Positions 8,193-16,395 are shown, counted from the first letter of the stretch. The stretch: DNA of 24,970 nucleotides from an uncultured Bacilli bacterium (GCA_947589725.1 CANQCQ010000003.1:1-24970), one strand, 5' to 3'. Notes: generated by a model not told the origin, from the letters alone. Translations and numbers: made by a program.

Positions 8193-8216
8193 AAAAAGAG
8201 TCTTTATGACTCTTTT
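8193..8216. terminator. Bidirectional terminator between the converging Ctp and sortase genes
   Basis: AAAAGAGTC (8194-8202) pairs with GACTCTTTT (8208-8216) around a five-base loop. It has A on the left and T on the right, so it can work for both strands. The sortase stop codon (8204-8206) sits in the loop. Confidence 0.75.
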
Positions 8217-8758
8217 AATATGCAATTTACTATAAGTTGCTTTGTTTCATTGGAAGGACTACATGTAGTTAGAACTAATTGATTTTCATCAGTTTTAGTT
8301 ACTTCTATATCTCCATCTTTATTTGTTTCCCATTTTTCAACAACTTTGTATTTATATTCATTACCTTTATAATCTAATATGACTTCATCATTTTTATTTA
8401 GTTTATCTAAATCTTTAAAATAGGCTATCTCTCCTGTTCCAGAGTGAGCAGCAATAAACATAATACTATTATTTTTATCTGGCTCAATACTACCTTCTAA
8501 AATTGTTACATTTTGATCAACATTATTTTTTTCATTATTTAAATCATATAGTCTATTATTTATACCTAATTTTTCAATTTTTATATTACCAATACTATCA
8601 TCATTATTGTTGATTTTTTCATTAATTTTATCTATGTAATTTACCTTTATCTTATTACTTATTTTATTTATATCTACTTTTTCTTTGTTGTATATAATAT
8701 AACAACTAATTTGAAAAAATAATAATAAGAGAAATAATTTGATTATATTCTTACGCAT
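8204..8758 (-). CDS. Sortase, likely dedicated to the neighbouring adhesin
   Basis: A 184-residue membrane transpeptidase that would anchor the adjacent surface protein. It has an N-terminal TM helix (about 7-23), a Lys/Asn/Asp-rich linker and a sortase barrel from about residue 55. Catalytic His105 lies in AAHSGTG and catalytic Cys166 in LTTCSP. The Arg usually found about eight residues after the Cys is not seen; Lys173-Gln174 occupy that place. Its start overlaps the adhesin's 3' end by 16 bases, pointing to translational coupling. No good ribosome binding site is seen for either the ATG at 8758 or the in-frame ATG at 8776; the former puts the basic residues directly before the TM helix. 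The sortase class is not certain. Confidence 0.88.
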   Translation of the reverse strand: MRKNIIKLFLLLLFFQISCYIIYNKEKVDINKISNKIKVNYIDKINEKINNNDDSIGNIKIEKLGINNRLYDLNNEKNNVDQNVTILEGSIEPDKNNSIMFIAAHSGTGEIAYFKDLDKLNKNDEVILDYKGNEYKYKVVEKWETNKDGDIEVTKTDENQLVLTTCSPSNETKQLIVNCILKES

Positions 8759-10164
8759 ATTAGACCCATTAAACATTTAATAATAATTTCTAGTAATGAT
8801 TCTTCAGTATGTGTATTTGGTACTTTAATTTTATAATCTTTTAATTCTAGTATTAGAATATCTTCATCTTTTACTTCTATTTTTATAGGTTCTACTTTTG
8901 TATAACCTTCTTTAGAATTTACTTGTTTTAAAGTATAAGTTCCATAAGTTAAAGAAAATTTTATATAACCAGATTCATCTGTTGTTACTGTGTCAATTAA
9001 ATTACCTTCTTCATCATAAATTTCAAATGTAACATTAGGTTCACCTACAAAAACATCACTTCCATATGTTTTATGTATTGTTATTTCTTTTTTTATTATG
9101 TCATTTTCGATAGTTATTTCAACTGTTAGATTATTAGCATCTATTTTTACTATATATTCTTTATCATTTAATTTATATCCATTTCCTGCTTCTAATTCTT
9201 TTATTTTATATGTACCAAAATCTAAGTCATCAATTGTAGCTGTCCCTGTTTTATCAATTTGAATAGTTCTTATAAGTGTGCCTTTTTTATTATATAAACC
9301 AAACTTGGTATCTTTTAAAGAAGCAGCTCCTACGTCTTTTGAGTCTTTTGTATCAGAGTTTACTTTTTTTATTTGTAATTTGGTATTAGCAACTATTAAT
9401 TTATATTCAATTTCAATATCTGGTAAATCACCATTTAAGAACATATTTTGACTACCATAGGATTCATAAAAAGTTGCTACATTTCCTGTTTCTATTTTTT
9501 TTCTTTTTAATTTAATTGTGTATTCACCTTCTGTTAATCCATCTATTATAAGTTTATTACCACGAATGCTTCCTATATTTGTTTCATAATTATTTATGAT
9601 ATTATTAGTGTCTGTTAGTTCAATTTGTCTATTAGATTTAACTGCAGTTGGTATATTAATATTTGGCTTTGTAAGGTAATTATTAATTAAATTGTTAATT
9701 TCTTGAATTTCTGGATCATATTTGTTTGTCCTATTACCATTTAGCGTGTCAGTGAAATAATAACTTCCATTAGGATCGGCTGTTTGCCAAATCATAAGTT
9801 GTGCTACAGCATACCATTTTATCATTCTATGGTCCGGATAAAGATATCCAAAATAGCCAATTAACTTAATTCTATCTATTTGCTCTTGAGTTAGATTATA
9901 TGGATGGTCAGTTGAATAATACGTTGTATTTTCATCAAAAAACTTTTCAGGTTCAACACAATATGCAAATCTTCCAGAACCAACTTCATGAAAAAATCTA
10001 GAATTTTGATAATATATTGTATTAGGGTCAGCACTTGTAATCTTCTTAACAAACATTTCAACCATTCCGCCTTCATAGAATTTGGCTTCACTTGCATGTA
10101 CATTAATTGATTTACTTATAAAAATTGCACATAATAACATTAAGAAAATAAACTTTTTTTTCAA
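8743..10164 (-). CDS. Thioester-domain, Cna-B repeat surface adhesin/pilin with VPNTH sorting motif
   Basis: A 473-residue exported protein. Residues 1-24 are a signal peptide ending AHAS-like (NVHAS). A thioester (TQXA-type) domain covers about 30-250; the predicted internal thioester pair is Cys69 in YCVEP and Gln122 in AQLMIW. Two Cna-B/SpaA-like domains follow (about 262-355 and 361-446). The first has Lys266/267 and Glu323, suitable for an isopeptide bond; in the second, Gln414 stands where the catalytic Glu is expected. The C-terminus has VPNTH (448-452) where LPXTG is expected, then a short hydrophobic stretch and a tail of only VRI. Thioester domains in known adhesins bind host proteins covalently. 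The start is TTG, supported by AAGGAGGA at 10171-10178. Confidence 0.88.
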   Translation of the reverse strand: MKKKFIFLMLLCAIFISKSINVHASEAKFYEGGMVEMFVKKITSADPNTIYYQNSRFFHEVGSGRFAYCVEPEKFFDENTTYYSTDHPYNLTQEQIDRIKLIGYFGYLYPDHRMIKWYAVAQLMIWQTADPNGSYYFTDTLNGNRTNKYDPEIQEINNLINNYLTKPNINIPTAVKSNRQIELTDTNNIINNYETNIGSIRGNKLIIDGLTEGEYTIKLKRKKIETGNVATFYESYGSQNMFLNGDLPDIEIEYKLIVANTKLQIKKVNSDTKDSKDVGAASLKDTKFGLYNKKGTLIRTIQIDKTGTATIDDLDFGTYKIKELEAGNGYKLNDKEYIVKIDANNLTVEITIENDIIKKEITIHKTYGSDVFVGEPNVTFEIYDEEGNLIDTVTTDESGYIKFSLTYGTYTLKQVNSKEGYTKVEPIKIEVKDEDILILELKDYKIKVPNTHTEESLLEIIIKCLMGLICVRI

Positions 10165-10204
10165 TAAAATTCCTCCTTCTTTTTCTTAATGCTTTGATAA
10201 TAGC

Positions 10205-10232
10205 ATTATAATTATTTGTTGTAAAATTACAA
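10205..10232 (-). promoter_or_regulatory. Promoter for the adhesin-sortase operon
   Basis: On the minus strand TTGTAA (10232-10227) and perfect TATAAT (10210-10205) are spaced by 16 bases. A short inverted repeat, AATGC (10188-10192) with GCATT (10203-10207), overlaps the start region and might be an operator, but five base pairs is weak evidence. Confidence 0.55.
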
Positions 10233-10340
10233 AAATTGTATTTTTAATTCATTTTTCTTAAGAAATTTTCATTTTATATTATAGAATTTTATATATTTAA
10301 TAATCTAATAATTTAATTTAACAACTTTAAAGGTTTTTCA

Positions 10341-10349
10341 TGCTATAAT
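10341..10349 (+). promoter_or_regulatory. Extended -10 promoter for fhs
   Basis: TGCTATAAT, 20 bases before the fhs start codon. A TTAACA at 10318-10323 is present but spaced by 20 bases, longer than usual. Confidence 0.6.
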
Positions 10350-10368
10350 TTTATTTAGAGGTGAGACA

Positions 10369-11985
10369 ATGGAAGATATTGAAATTGCTAGATCTATAAA
10401 TATTAAAGATATACGTGATGTAGCTAGTGATATTGGTCTTAATGAAGAAGATTTAATTTTATATGGAAATAATAAAGCTAAGATTAATAAGACTATTACT
10501 AATAGAAGAGGAAAGTTAATATTAGTTACAGCTATATCACCAACTCCTTTGGGTGAGGGGAAGACAACTGTAAGTATTGGTCTTGCTGATGCTTTAAGAA
10601 AAATAAATAAAAGGAGTATTGTTGTTTTAAGACAACCTTCTATGGGACCAGTTTTTGGCATAAAAGGTGGAGCAACAGGAGGAGGATATAGTCAAGTTGT
10701 TCCTATGGAAGATATAAATTTACATTTTACTGGTGATTTTCATGCAATAACTTCTGCTAATAATTTACTTTGTGCGGCTATTGATAATCACATATATTTT
10801 GGAAATAAATTAGATATTCAAAATGTAAGATTTCACAGATGTCTTGATTGTAATGACAGAGCTTTGAGAGAAATAAATTTAAGTAATAGAAGTGAAAAAT
10901 TTTCAATTACTGCTGCCAGTGAAATTATGGCGTTATTTTGTTTAGCAACATCTCTTGATGATTTAAAAAGACGATTAGGTAACATTATAATTGGAACTAA
11001 TAGTAATGATGAATTTATTTATGCTAAGGATTTAAATATTGAGGGTTCTTTAGTTACATTACTTAAAGATGCTTTTAAACCAAATTTAGTTCAAACATTA
11101 GAAGGTACTCCAGCAATAATTCATGGTGGTCCATTTGCTAACATCGCTCATGGATGTAATAGTGTTGTTGCAACTTATACTGGCTTAGGACTTGCTGATT
11201 ATGTTGTTACTGAAGCTGGATTTGGTGCTGACTTGGGAGCTGAAAAATTTCTTGATATAAAATGTAGAAAGTCTAATTTAAAACCAGATGTTATTGTTTT
11301 AGTTGCTACAATAAAGGCTTTAAAATATCATGGAGGAGTATCAAAAGATAATATATTTTTAGAAGATAATACTGCTTTAGAAAAAGGACTAAAAAATCTT
11401 GAAAGACATGTAAATAATTTGAAAAAATATGGAACTAACATTGTAATAGCTCTAAATAAATTTAATAGTGATTTAGATAGTGAAATTGAAATTGTAGAAG
11501 ACTTTTGCAAAAAAATAGATACAGATTTTAGTTTATCAACTGCTTATGTAGATGGTGGCAAAGGAGCTATTGATCTTGCTAATAAAGTTTGTGAATTATG
11601 CAAAAAGCATTATGATTTTAAATTATTATATGATGATAATTTATTGATAGCTGAAAAGATTAAAAGTATAGCTCATAATATTTATCATGCTGGATTAGTT
11701 GAATTTAGTGATGTTGCTTTAAAAAAAATAAAGACAATAGAGGATAATGGCTATGGTAATTACCCTGTTTGTATTGCTAAGACTCAATATTCATTTTCTG
11801 ATAATTCTAAGTTAGTTGGAGCTCCTATTGATTTCACAATAACAGTAAAAGATGTAGAATTATTTAATGGAGCTGAATTTATAACTGTATATTTAGGAGA
11901 TATTATGATTATGCCTGGATTATCTAAAAAACCAAATTATGAAAAAATAGATATTGTAGATGGAAACATAGTAGGATTATCATAA
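10369..11985 (+). CDS. fhs: Formate-tetrahydrofolate ligase
   Basis: This cytoplasmic enzyme joins formate to tetrahydrofolate with ATP, giving 10-formyl-THF for purine and formyl-Met synthesis. The 538-residue product is slightly shorter than the roughly 556 residues common in the family but is collinear from end to end. The ATP-binding loop TPLGEGKTT is at residues 59-67. Other family motifs are RQPSMGPVFGIKGGATGGG, LTGDFHAI-like (FTGDFHAI), GGPFANIAHGC and EAGFGADLGAEKF. The start is supported by GAGGTGA just upstream and the promoter at 10341. It stands alone between oppositely oriented genes; folD is not adjacent. Confidence 0.97.
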   Translation: MEDIEIARSINIKDIRDVASDIGLNEEDLILYGNNKAKINKTITNRRGKLILVTAISPTPLGEGKTTVSIGLADALRKINKRSIVVLRQPSMGPVFGIKGGATGGGYSQVVPMEDINLHFTGDFHAITSANNLLCAAIDNHIYFGNKLDIQNVRFHRCLDCNDRALREINLSNRSEKFSITAASEIMALFCLATSLDDLKRRLGNIIIGTNSNDEFIYAKDLNIEGSLVTLLKDAFKPNLVQTLEGTPAIIHGGPFANIAHGCNSVVATYTGLGLADYVVTEAGFGADLGAEKFLDIKCRKSNLKPDVIVLVATIKALKYHGGVSKDNIFLEDNTALEKGLKNLERHVNNLKKYGTNIVIALNKFNSDLDSEIEIVEDFCKKIDTDFSLSTAYVDGGKGAIDLANKVCELCKKHYDFKLLYDDNLLIAEKIKSIAHNIYHAGLVEFSDVALKKIKTIEDNGYGNYPVCIAKTQYSFSDNSKLVGAPIDFTITVKDVELFNGAEFITVYLGDIMIMPGLSKKPNYEKIDIVDGNIVGLS

Positions 11986-11996
11986 ATTATTACAAA

Positions 11997-12030
11997 AAAA
12001 AGGATTATTGTATTTGGAATAATCCTTTTT
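11997..12030. terminator. Bidirectional terminator between fhs and the converging minus-strand gene
   Basis: AAAAAGGATTATT (11997-12009) pairs perfectly with AATAATCCTTTTT (12018-12030) around an eight-base loop, with A and T tracts for both directions. Confidence 0.88.
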
Positions 12031-12745
12031 AATTATTTGTTGATTGATTTTGATCAGTTGTAGTTTTTCCTTCTTCATCTTTTGGTTCAGTATCTGGTTC
12101 AGTGTTATTTGGTGTTTTTACTGTAGTTTGTGGTACAAATATTTCTATTGTTGCTGTATAAATTTTATTATCATATGTAACTGTATATTGATATGTACCT
12201 ACTAAATTAGTTTTAACGGCACTTAAGTCTAATACTATATTTTGAATAACTTCATCTGTTAATGCTTCATTAATATAAGTTGCAAGATTTCTATCTAGTA
12301 TTGTATTTATAGGTAATTTTAAATTTTTTAGTGTTAAATTAACTTTTGGTAGTTCTTTTTCTGTAATAGTAAATATTCCATTATATTTTTTCTTTTTATA
12401 ACTAATTGTATATATATAAGTACCTGCTTCTTGAGTATTAACATTAGATGTATCTAGTTTTAATGCTTTTAAAACACTAGTTTCTATTTTTTCAACATTT
12501 TCTAAATAATCTTTTATATCTAAACTTAGAGGATTATTTACTTCTAATGTCATAGCTTTTAATTTTATTTCGTTGGTTTTTGATTCAGCTACTTTACTAG
12601 AATAAAAATTAACTGAATATGAATTTTTTTCTATTACATTATTACGTGTAGTCATCACAATGCCACTTGCTATAAACAATATTCCCCAGCAAGCAAAAGC
12701 TAATGATATCATTTTAAGTTCTTTTTTATTCATTTTAGCTTTCAT
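12029..12745 (-). CDS. Membrane-anchored extracytoplasmic protein with Ig-like repeats (unknown role)
   Basis: A 238-residue protein with a short basic head, one TM helix (about 12-31, ISLAFACWGILFIASGIVM) and an exported part. The latter seems to hold two related beta-rich units, about 62-128 and 132-205. Each ends in a similar pattern, GTYIYTISYKKKKYNGIFTI and GTYQYTVTYDNKIYTATIEI, as in Ig-like surface domains that begin with a cadherin-like pre-strand. The tail (about 207-238) is rich in Thr, Asp, Glu, Pro and Asn and probably unstructured. No catalytic motif, lipobox or sortase motif is visible. The ATG at 12745 follows AGGAG by nine bases. It is expressed from its own promoter, divergent from nfeD. 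Confidence 0.7.
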   Translation of the reverse strand: MKAKMNKKELKMISLAFACWGILFIASGIVMTTRNNVIEKNSYSVNFYSSKVAESKTNEIKLKAMTLEVNNPLSLDIKDYLENVEKIETSVLKALKLDTSNVNTQEAGTYIYTISYKKKKYNGIFTITEKELPKVNLTLKNLKLPINTILDRNLATYINEALTDEVIQNIVLDLSAVKTNLVGTYQYTVTYDNKIYTATIEIFVPQTTVKTPNNTEPDTEPKDEEGKTTTDQNQSTNN

Positions 12746-12770
12746 ATTCCCTAGCTCCTATTCTAAATAC

Positions 12771-12799
12771 ATTATAATATAGTTAATTAATTTGTTCAA
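12771..12799 (-). promoter_or_regulatory. Promoter for the Ig-like membrane protein
   Basis: TTGAAC (12799-12794) and TATAAT (12776-12771) on the minus strand, spaced by 17 bases. Confidence 0.7.
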
Positions 12800-12816
12800 G
12801 AACAGTTTTAATTATA

Positions 12817-12845
12817 TTGAATAATTTGTTTAAAAGTGTCATAAT
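12817..12845 (+). promoter_or_regulatory. Promoter for the nfeD-SPFH operon
   Basis: TTGAAT (12817-12822) and CATAAT (12840-12845), spaced by 17 bases. It is back to back with the minus-strand promoter at 12771-12799. Confidence 0.6.
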
Positions 12846-12868
12846 ATAGCCAAAGAGAGGTGCATGTA

Positions 12869-13288
12869 ATGGCTAGTTTTTGGGCTATATTGTTTTTGAT
12901 TCTTATCTTTATTGAAATTATAACAGTAAATTTAGTAACTATTTGGTTTGCTATTGGTAGTTTAGTTGCTTTCTTTGTCGCATTATTTATAGATTCTTTA
13001 GTTGTTCAAGTTTGTTGTTTTATTATTATAAGTATATTAACTATTTTATTAACTAAGCCACTTTTAAAAAAGTTTAAATTAAATAAATTTATAGCTACAA
13101 ATTCTGATAGATATATTGGTAAAGTAGGTAATGTAACTAAAAGGATTACTTCTAGAGAGAATGGTCAAGTTAAAGTTTTAGGTACTATTTGGACTGCTGC
13201 TAGTAATCAAACTTTAGAGATAGGAGATGAAGTTGTTGTTTTAAAAATTGATGGAGTTAAACTTATAGTTAAGAAGGAGGAAAAATAA
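12869..13288 (+). CDS. NfeD-like membrane protein
   Basis: A 139-residue protein of the short NfeD type. Several hydrophobic helices fill the first 70 residues. A C-terminal soluble OB-fold domain (about 80-137) follows, with family-like patterns GKVGNVTKRI, VKVLGTIWTAAS and GDEVVVLKIDGVKLIV. NfeD proteins pair with SPFH (stomatin-like) proteins in membrane microdomain or membrane quality-control complexes, and such a gene follows directly here. The ATG at 12869 follows AGAGAGGTG by six bases; the GTG at 12860 is inside that site and was not used. Confidence 0.88.
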   Translation: MASFWAILFLILIFIEIITVNLVTIWFAIGSLVAFFVALFIDSLVVQVCCFIIISILTILLTKPLLKKFKLNKFIATNSDRYIGKVGNVTKRITSRENGQVKVLGTIWTAASNQTLEIGDEVVVLKIDGVKLIVKKEEK

Positions 13289-13289
13289 T

Positions 13290-14177
13290 ATGAAAATTGG
13301 TTTAATTTTAATAATTGTAATTATAGTTATAGGTGTTTCTGGAATTAGAGTAGTTTCACAATCAAAAGCTTATGTTATTGAAAGATTAGGTGCATATCAT
13401 AGGACTATGCAAACAGGTCTTAATTATGTATTACCTTTTTTTGAAAGAGTTGCAAATGTAGTTAGTTTAAAAGAAATTGTTAAGGATTTTGCACCTCAAC
13501 CAGTAATTACTAAAGATAATGTAACAATGCAGATTGATACTGTTGTTTATTTTCAAATAACTGATCCTAAACTTTATACATATGGTGTTGAAAATCCGGT
13601 TAGTGCTATTGAAAATTTAACTGCTACTACATTGCGTAATATTATTGGAGAATTAGAATTAGATGAGACTTTAACTTCTCGTGATGTTATTAATACTAAA
13701 ATGAGATCTATTTTAGATGAAGCGACAGATCCATGGGGAATTAAAGTTAATAGAGTTGAAGTAAAAAATATTTTACCACCTCGTGATATTCAGGAAGCAA
13801 TGGAAAAACAAATGAGAGCTGAACGTGAAAGACGTGAGGCTATTCTACGTGCAGAAGGAGAAAAAAAGGCCGCTATACTTACAGCAGAAGGTGAAAAAGA
13901 AAGTACAATACTTCGAGCTGACGCTAAAAGAGAAGCTAAAATACGAGAAGCAGAAGGAGAGGCTTTAGCGATAATTAAAATTCAAGAAGCAAATGCTCAA
14001 GGATTAAAATTATTAAAAGATGCTAAAATGGATGATGCTGTATTAAAACTAAAAAGTTATGAGGCTTTAGTTAATGTAGCAAACGGTCAAGCAACAAAGA
14101 TAATTGTACCAAGTGATTTACAAAATTTAGCAACCATGGGAACTACAATTAAAGAGATGATTAAAACTGATAAATAA
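13290..14177 (+). CDS. SPFH/Band 7 membrane protein (stomatin/QmcA-like)
   Basis: A 295-residue SPFH protein. An N-terminal TM helix (about 3-19) is followed by the SPFH/Band 7 domain (about 20-175), with typical motifs RLGAYHRTMQTGLNYVLPF, DNVTMQIDTVVYFQI and DPWGIKVNRVEVKNILPP. A long Glu/Ala/Arg-rich coiled coil follows (about 175-245), in which AEGEKK-like units repeat, then a short C-terminal tail. Such proteins form large oligomeric cages on the membrane. The ribosome binding site AAGGAGG lies within the end of nfeD and only one base separates the two genes, so they form a tight operon. It is closest in layout to the E. coli qmcA-ybbJ pair. Confidence 0.93.
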   Translation: MKIGLILIIVIIVIGVSGIRVVSQSKAYVIERLGAYHRTMQTGLNYVLPFFERVANVVSLKEIVKDFAPQPVITKDNVTMQIDTVVYFQITDPKLYTYGVENPVSAIENLTATTLRNIIGELELDETLTSRDVINTKMRSILDEATDPWGIKVNRVEVKNILPPRDIQEAMEKQMRAERERREAILRAEGEKKAAILTAEGEKESTILRADAKREAKIREAEGEALAIIKIQEANAQGLKLLKDAKMDDAVLKLKSYEALVNVANGQATKIIVPSDLQNLATMGTTIKEMIKTDK

Positions 14178-14181
14178 GAAT

Positions 14182-14226
14182 AAAAAAGGATATAATTAGT
14201 TTAATTTAATTAATTATATCTTTTTT
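14182..14226. terminator. Bidirectional terminator between SPFH and radical SAM genes
   Basis: GATATAATTA (14189-14198) pairs with TAATTATATC (14211-14220), extended by A and T tracts on the two sides. The stop codon of the minus-strand gene is in the loop. Confidence 0.75.
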
Positions 14227-15162
14227 AGTTATTAATTCTTTACCTTGATAGGTATTTCTTTTTGACATTTCTTTATCTATATCATTTAATACACAAAATT
14301 TTTTAATAAGCCATTTTGGTTCAATTAAATCTTCAACTTTTGGATCTCCAGTAATTCTATGAATTACTATTTCTGGTCTTAATAATTCTAATTGTTTTAT
14401 AACAATATTTATATATTCTTCTTTTGTTAAAACATGAAATTTTTCTTTTTTATATAGCTCTTCTAATGGAGTATTTTTACAAATACTTAGCATGTGTATT
14501 TTAATTCCTTGAATATCTAAACTATTTAGATATTTTACTGTATTTAGCATATCTTCTATAGTTTCATATGGAAGACCATTTATTATATGTACTACTACAT
14601 CGATATTTTTTTCTCTTAATTTTTTAACCATATTAGTAAAGCATTCTAGAGTATGGCATCTATTAATTAATTTTGATGTTTCTTCTTTAATAGTTTGTAA
14701 CCCTAATTCTATTGTTAAATAAGTTTTCTTATTTAATTGTACTAAGTAATCTAGACATTCATCTGATATAGCATCTGGACGTGTTGCGATATTAATACCA
14801 ACTACATTTTCTTCTTTTAGTACAGCATCATGCATTTTTTTTAATACTTCTACCGGAGCATAAGTATTTGTTCTTGCCTGAAAATAGGCTATATATTTAG
14901 CATTAGGCCATTTTTTTAACATTACAGATTTAACTTTATTAAACTGCTCCTTAATATCATCATTTTTATTACCTGCAAATTCGCCACTTCCTGTTTTAGA
15001 ACAATATATACATCCTCCATATCCGACTGTTCCATCAATATTAGGACAGGTAAAACCACCATTTAAACTTACTTTGAATATTTTACAACCAAATTTATTT
15101 TTATAAAAATAATCTAGGGTATGATATCTTTTATTAGAATTACTATATTTAAAATTGTTCAT
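14206..15162 (-). CDS. Radical SAM protein, TIGR01212 family (YtqA/YhcC-like)
   Basis: A 318-residue radical SAM protein. The iron-sulfur cluster ligands are Cys39, Cys51 and Cys54 in FTCPNIDG...GGCIYCS, the wide spacing (CX11CX2C) typical of this family rather than the usual CX3CX2C. Other family features are YFQARTNTYAP, GINIATRPD, TIELGLQT and VVHIINGLPYET. The biochemical role is poorly defined; YtqA-type genes in Bacillus lie next to a methyltransferase gene (ytqB), which is absent here, and a tRNA or RNA target has been suggested for relatives. The ATG at 15162 follows AGAGGTG by four to five bases. It appears to be a single-gene unit with its own promoter. Confidence 0.9.
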   Translation of the reverse strand: MNNFKYSNSNKRYHTLDYFYKNKFGCKIFKVSLNGGFTCPNIDGTVGYGGCIYCSKTGSGEFAGNKNDDIKEQFNKVKSVMLKKWPNAKYIAYFQARTNTYAPVEVLKKMHDAVLKEENVVGINIATRPDAISDECLDYLVQLNKKTYLTIELGLQTIKEETSKLINRCHTLECFTNMVKKLREKNIDVVVHIINGLPYETIEDMLNTVKYLNSLDIQGIKIHMLSICKNTPLEELYKKEKFHVLTKEEYINIVIKQLELLRPEIVIHRITGDPKVEDLIEPKWLIKKFCVLNDIDKEMSKRNTYQGKELITKKDIIN

Positions 15163-15194
15163 AAAACACCTCTAAACCTTTAAAAATCGACAAA

Positions 15195-15223
15195 ATTGTA
15201 ACATAAAAAATATTTAAAATCAA
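15195..15223 (-). promoter_or_regulatory. Promoter for the radical SAM gene
   Basis: On the minus strand TTGATT (15223-15218) and TACAAT (15200-15195), spaced by 17 bases, with TGT directly before the -10. Confidence 0.6.
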
Positions 15224-15232
15224 TAAATCTAA

Positions 15233-15241
15233 TGATATACT
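15233..15241 (+). promoter_or_regulatory. Extended -10 promoter for the VanY-like gene
   Basis: TGATATACT, 24 bases before the start codon; it overlaps no other element and is divergent from the radical SAM promoter. Confidence 0.5.
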
Positions 15242-15264
15242 TTATATATAGTAGGTGAAGTAAT

Positions 15265-16392
15265 ATGAGAAAGGTAAAAAAGATTAGATTAAAAGCTCCT
15301 GTAGTTAGTTTTTTAAAAAAAGTTGGAGTTGTATTATTCATAATACTTATATTATTTTTCTTATATTTTAAAGAAATTAATCAATTGAGAAAACTTGGTT
15401 ATAGTACTGAATCTAGTAGATATATATTATTTCATGGAAAAAAAGATTATATATTATCTATAGGTGAGAATAAAACTTTAAATGTTGCTTTTGAAAGTTC
15501 AGATTATAAAGAAGAATATATTAGTAAGTATCAAAATGTTAAGTATTTTAATCAAGATAATTTTATTAAAAATATAAATAATTTAATAGAAAAAGGTTAT
15601 TCAATTAATAATATAAATATGATATTCGAGCATGGAAATAGTGAAGATGTTACTGAGTTTGCTAAAAGAGATAAAGTCAAGTATTTAGAAGAGTTCTATT
15701 CTGTTCCTTATGCTAAATTAAAATATTATGATAGATATATTGCTTATTCTGATATGACTGGTGAAGATGATAATGAAACTGTTTTAATAGTAAACATGGA
15801 TCTTGATAAAGAAAATTATACAGATGCTTTTGAAGTAACTAAGTTTAGTACTGATATGTTAGTTAATAAGCATAGAAAATTAGGTGAAGATTTTGCTCCC
15901 AATGACTTAACAGATATTGAAGTTCCTTATGCAAGTGAAGATGGAATGAAAGCAAGTAAGTTAGCAATTAATGCCTTTATTAAAATGTATAAAGCTGCTA
16001 AAAAAGATGGTTATGGTATAGTAATTAATTCGGCTTATAGAAGTTATCAAGATCAAGTTGAATTAACTCAAATGTATAGAGATTTATATGGAGATAATTA
16101 TGTAACTAACTATGTAGCTTTTCCAGGATATTCTGAACATCAAACTGGGTTATGTTTTGATATTGGTAGTACGACTACAAATGTCTTTATAAATTCAAAA
16201 GAATATCAATGGATGCAAGATAATGCATATAAGTATGGTTTTATTTTGAGATTTCCTAAACAATATGAAGATGTTACTGGATTTAGAGCTGAACCATGGC
16301 ATTATCGTTATGTAGGAGAAAAAATTGCTAAGTATATTCATGAGAATAATATATCTTTTGAAGAATATTATGCTACTTTTTTAGATGAATAA
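15265..16392 (+). CDS. Membrane-anchored D-alanyl-D-alanine carboxypeptidase, VanY/peptidase M15B family
   Basis: A 375-residue zinc peptidase that would trim D-Ala from peptidoglycan stem peptides outside the membrane. A Lys/Arg-rich head and a TM helix (about 20-36) anchor it. Residues 40-180 form an N-terminal region I do not recognise. The M15B domain covers about 200-370. Zinc ligands His292 and Asp299 are in SEHQTGLCFDIG, and the catalytic Glu343 and third ligand His346 are in EPWHYRYVG. AYRSYQDQ marks the typical start of the fold. All catalytic residues are present. AGGTGA at 15253-15258 supports the start. No van regulatory genes are nearby, so a cell-wall maintenance role is more likely than resistance. 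Confidence 0.92.
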   Translation: MRKVKKIRLKAPVVSFLKKVGVVLFIILILFFLYFKEINQLRKLGYSTESSRYILFHGKKDYILSIGENKTLNVAFESSDYKEEYISKYQNVKYFNQDNFIKNINNLIEKGYSINNINMIFEHGNSEDVTEFAKRDKVKYLEEFYSVPYAKLKYYDRYIAYSDMTGEDDNETVLIVNMDLDKENYTDAFEVTKFSTDMLVNKHRKLGEDFAPNDLTDIEVPYASEDGMKASKLAINAFIKMYKAAKKDGYGIVINSAYRSYQDQVELTQMYRDLYGDNYVTNYVAFPGYSEHQTGLCFDIGSTTTNVFINSKEYQWMQDNAYKYGFILRFPKQYEDVTGFRAEPWHYRYVGEKIAKYIHENNISFEEYYATFLDE

Positions 16393-16395
16393 TTG

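Noticed and set aside
9891..10103. Open frame of 70 codons on the minus strand inside the adhesin gene
   Set aside because: It is an overlapping frame of a well-supported coding region with no ribosome binding site of its own.
10188..10207. Operator from the inverted repeat AATGC/GCATT near the adhesin promoter
   Set aside because: Only five base pairs, which is too short to support in A+T-rich DNA.
10338..10661. Minus-strand frame opposite the start of fhs
   Set aside because: It is antisense to conserved fhs sequence, including the P-loop, and resembles no family.
11328..11510. Minus-strand frame within fhs
   Set aside because: Shadow of the fhs coding sequence; no start signals or recognised motif.
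15265..16392. Vancomycin resistance gene
   Set aside because: The catalytic domain is VanY-like, but there are no vanS/R, vanH, ligase or vanX genes nearby. A general carboxypeptidase role is more likely.
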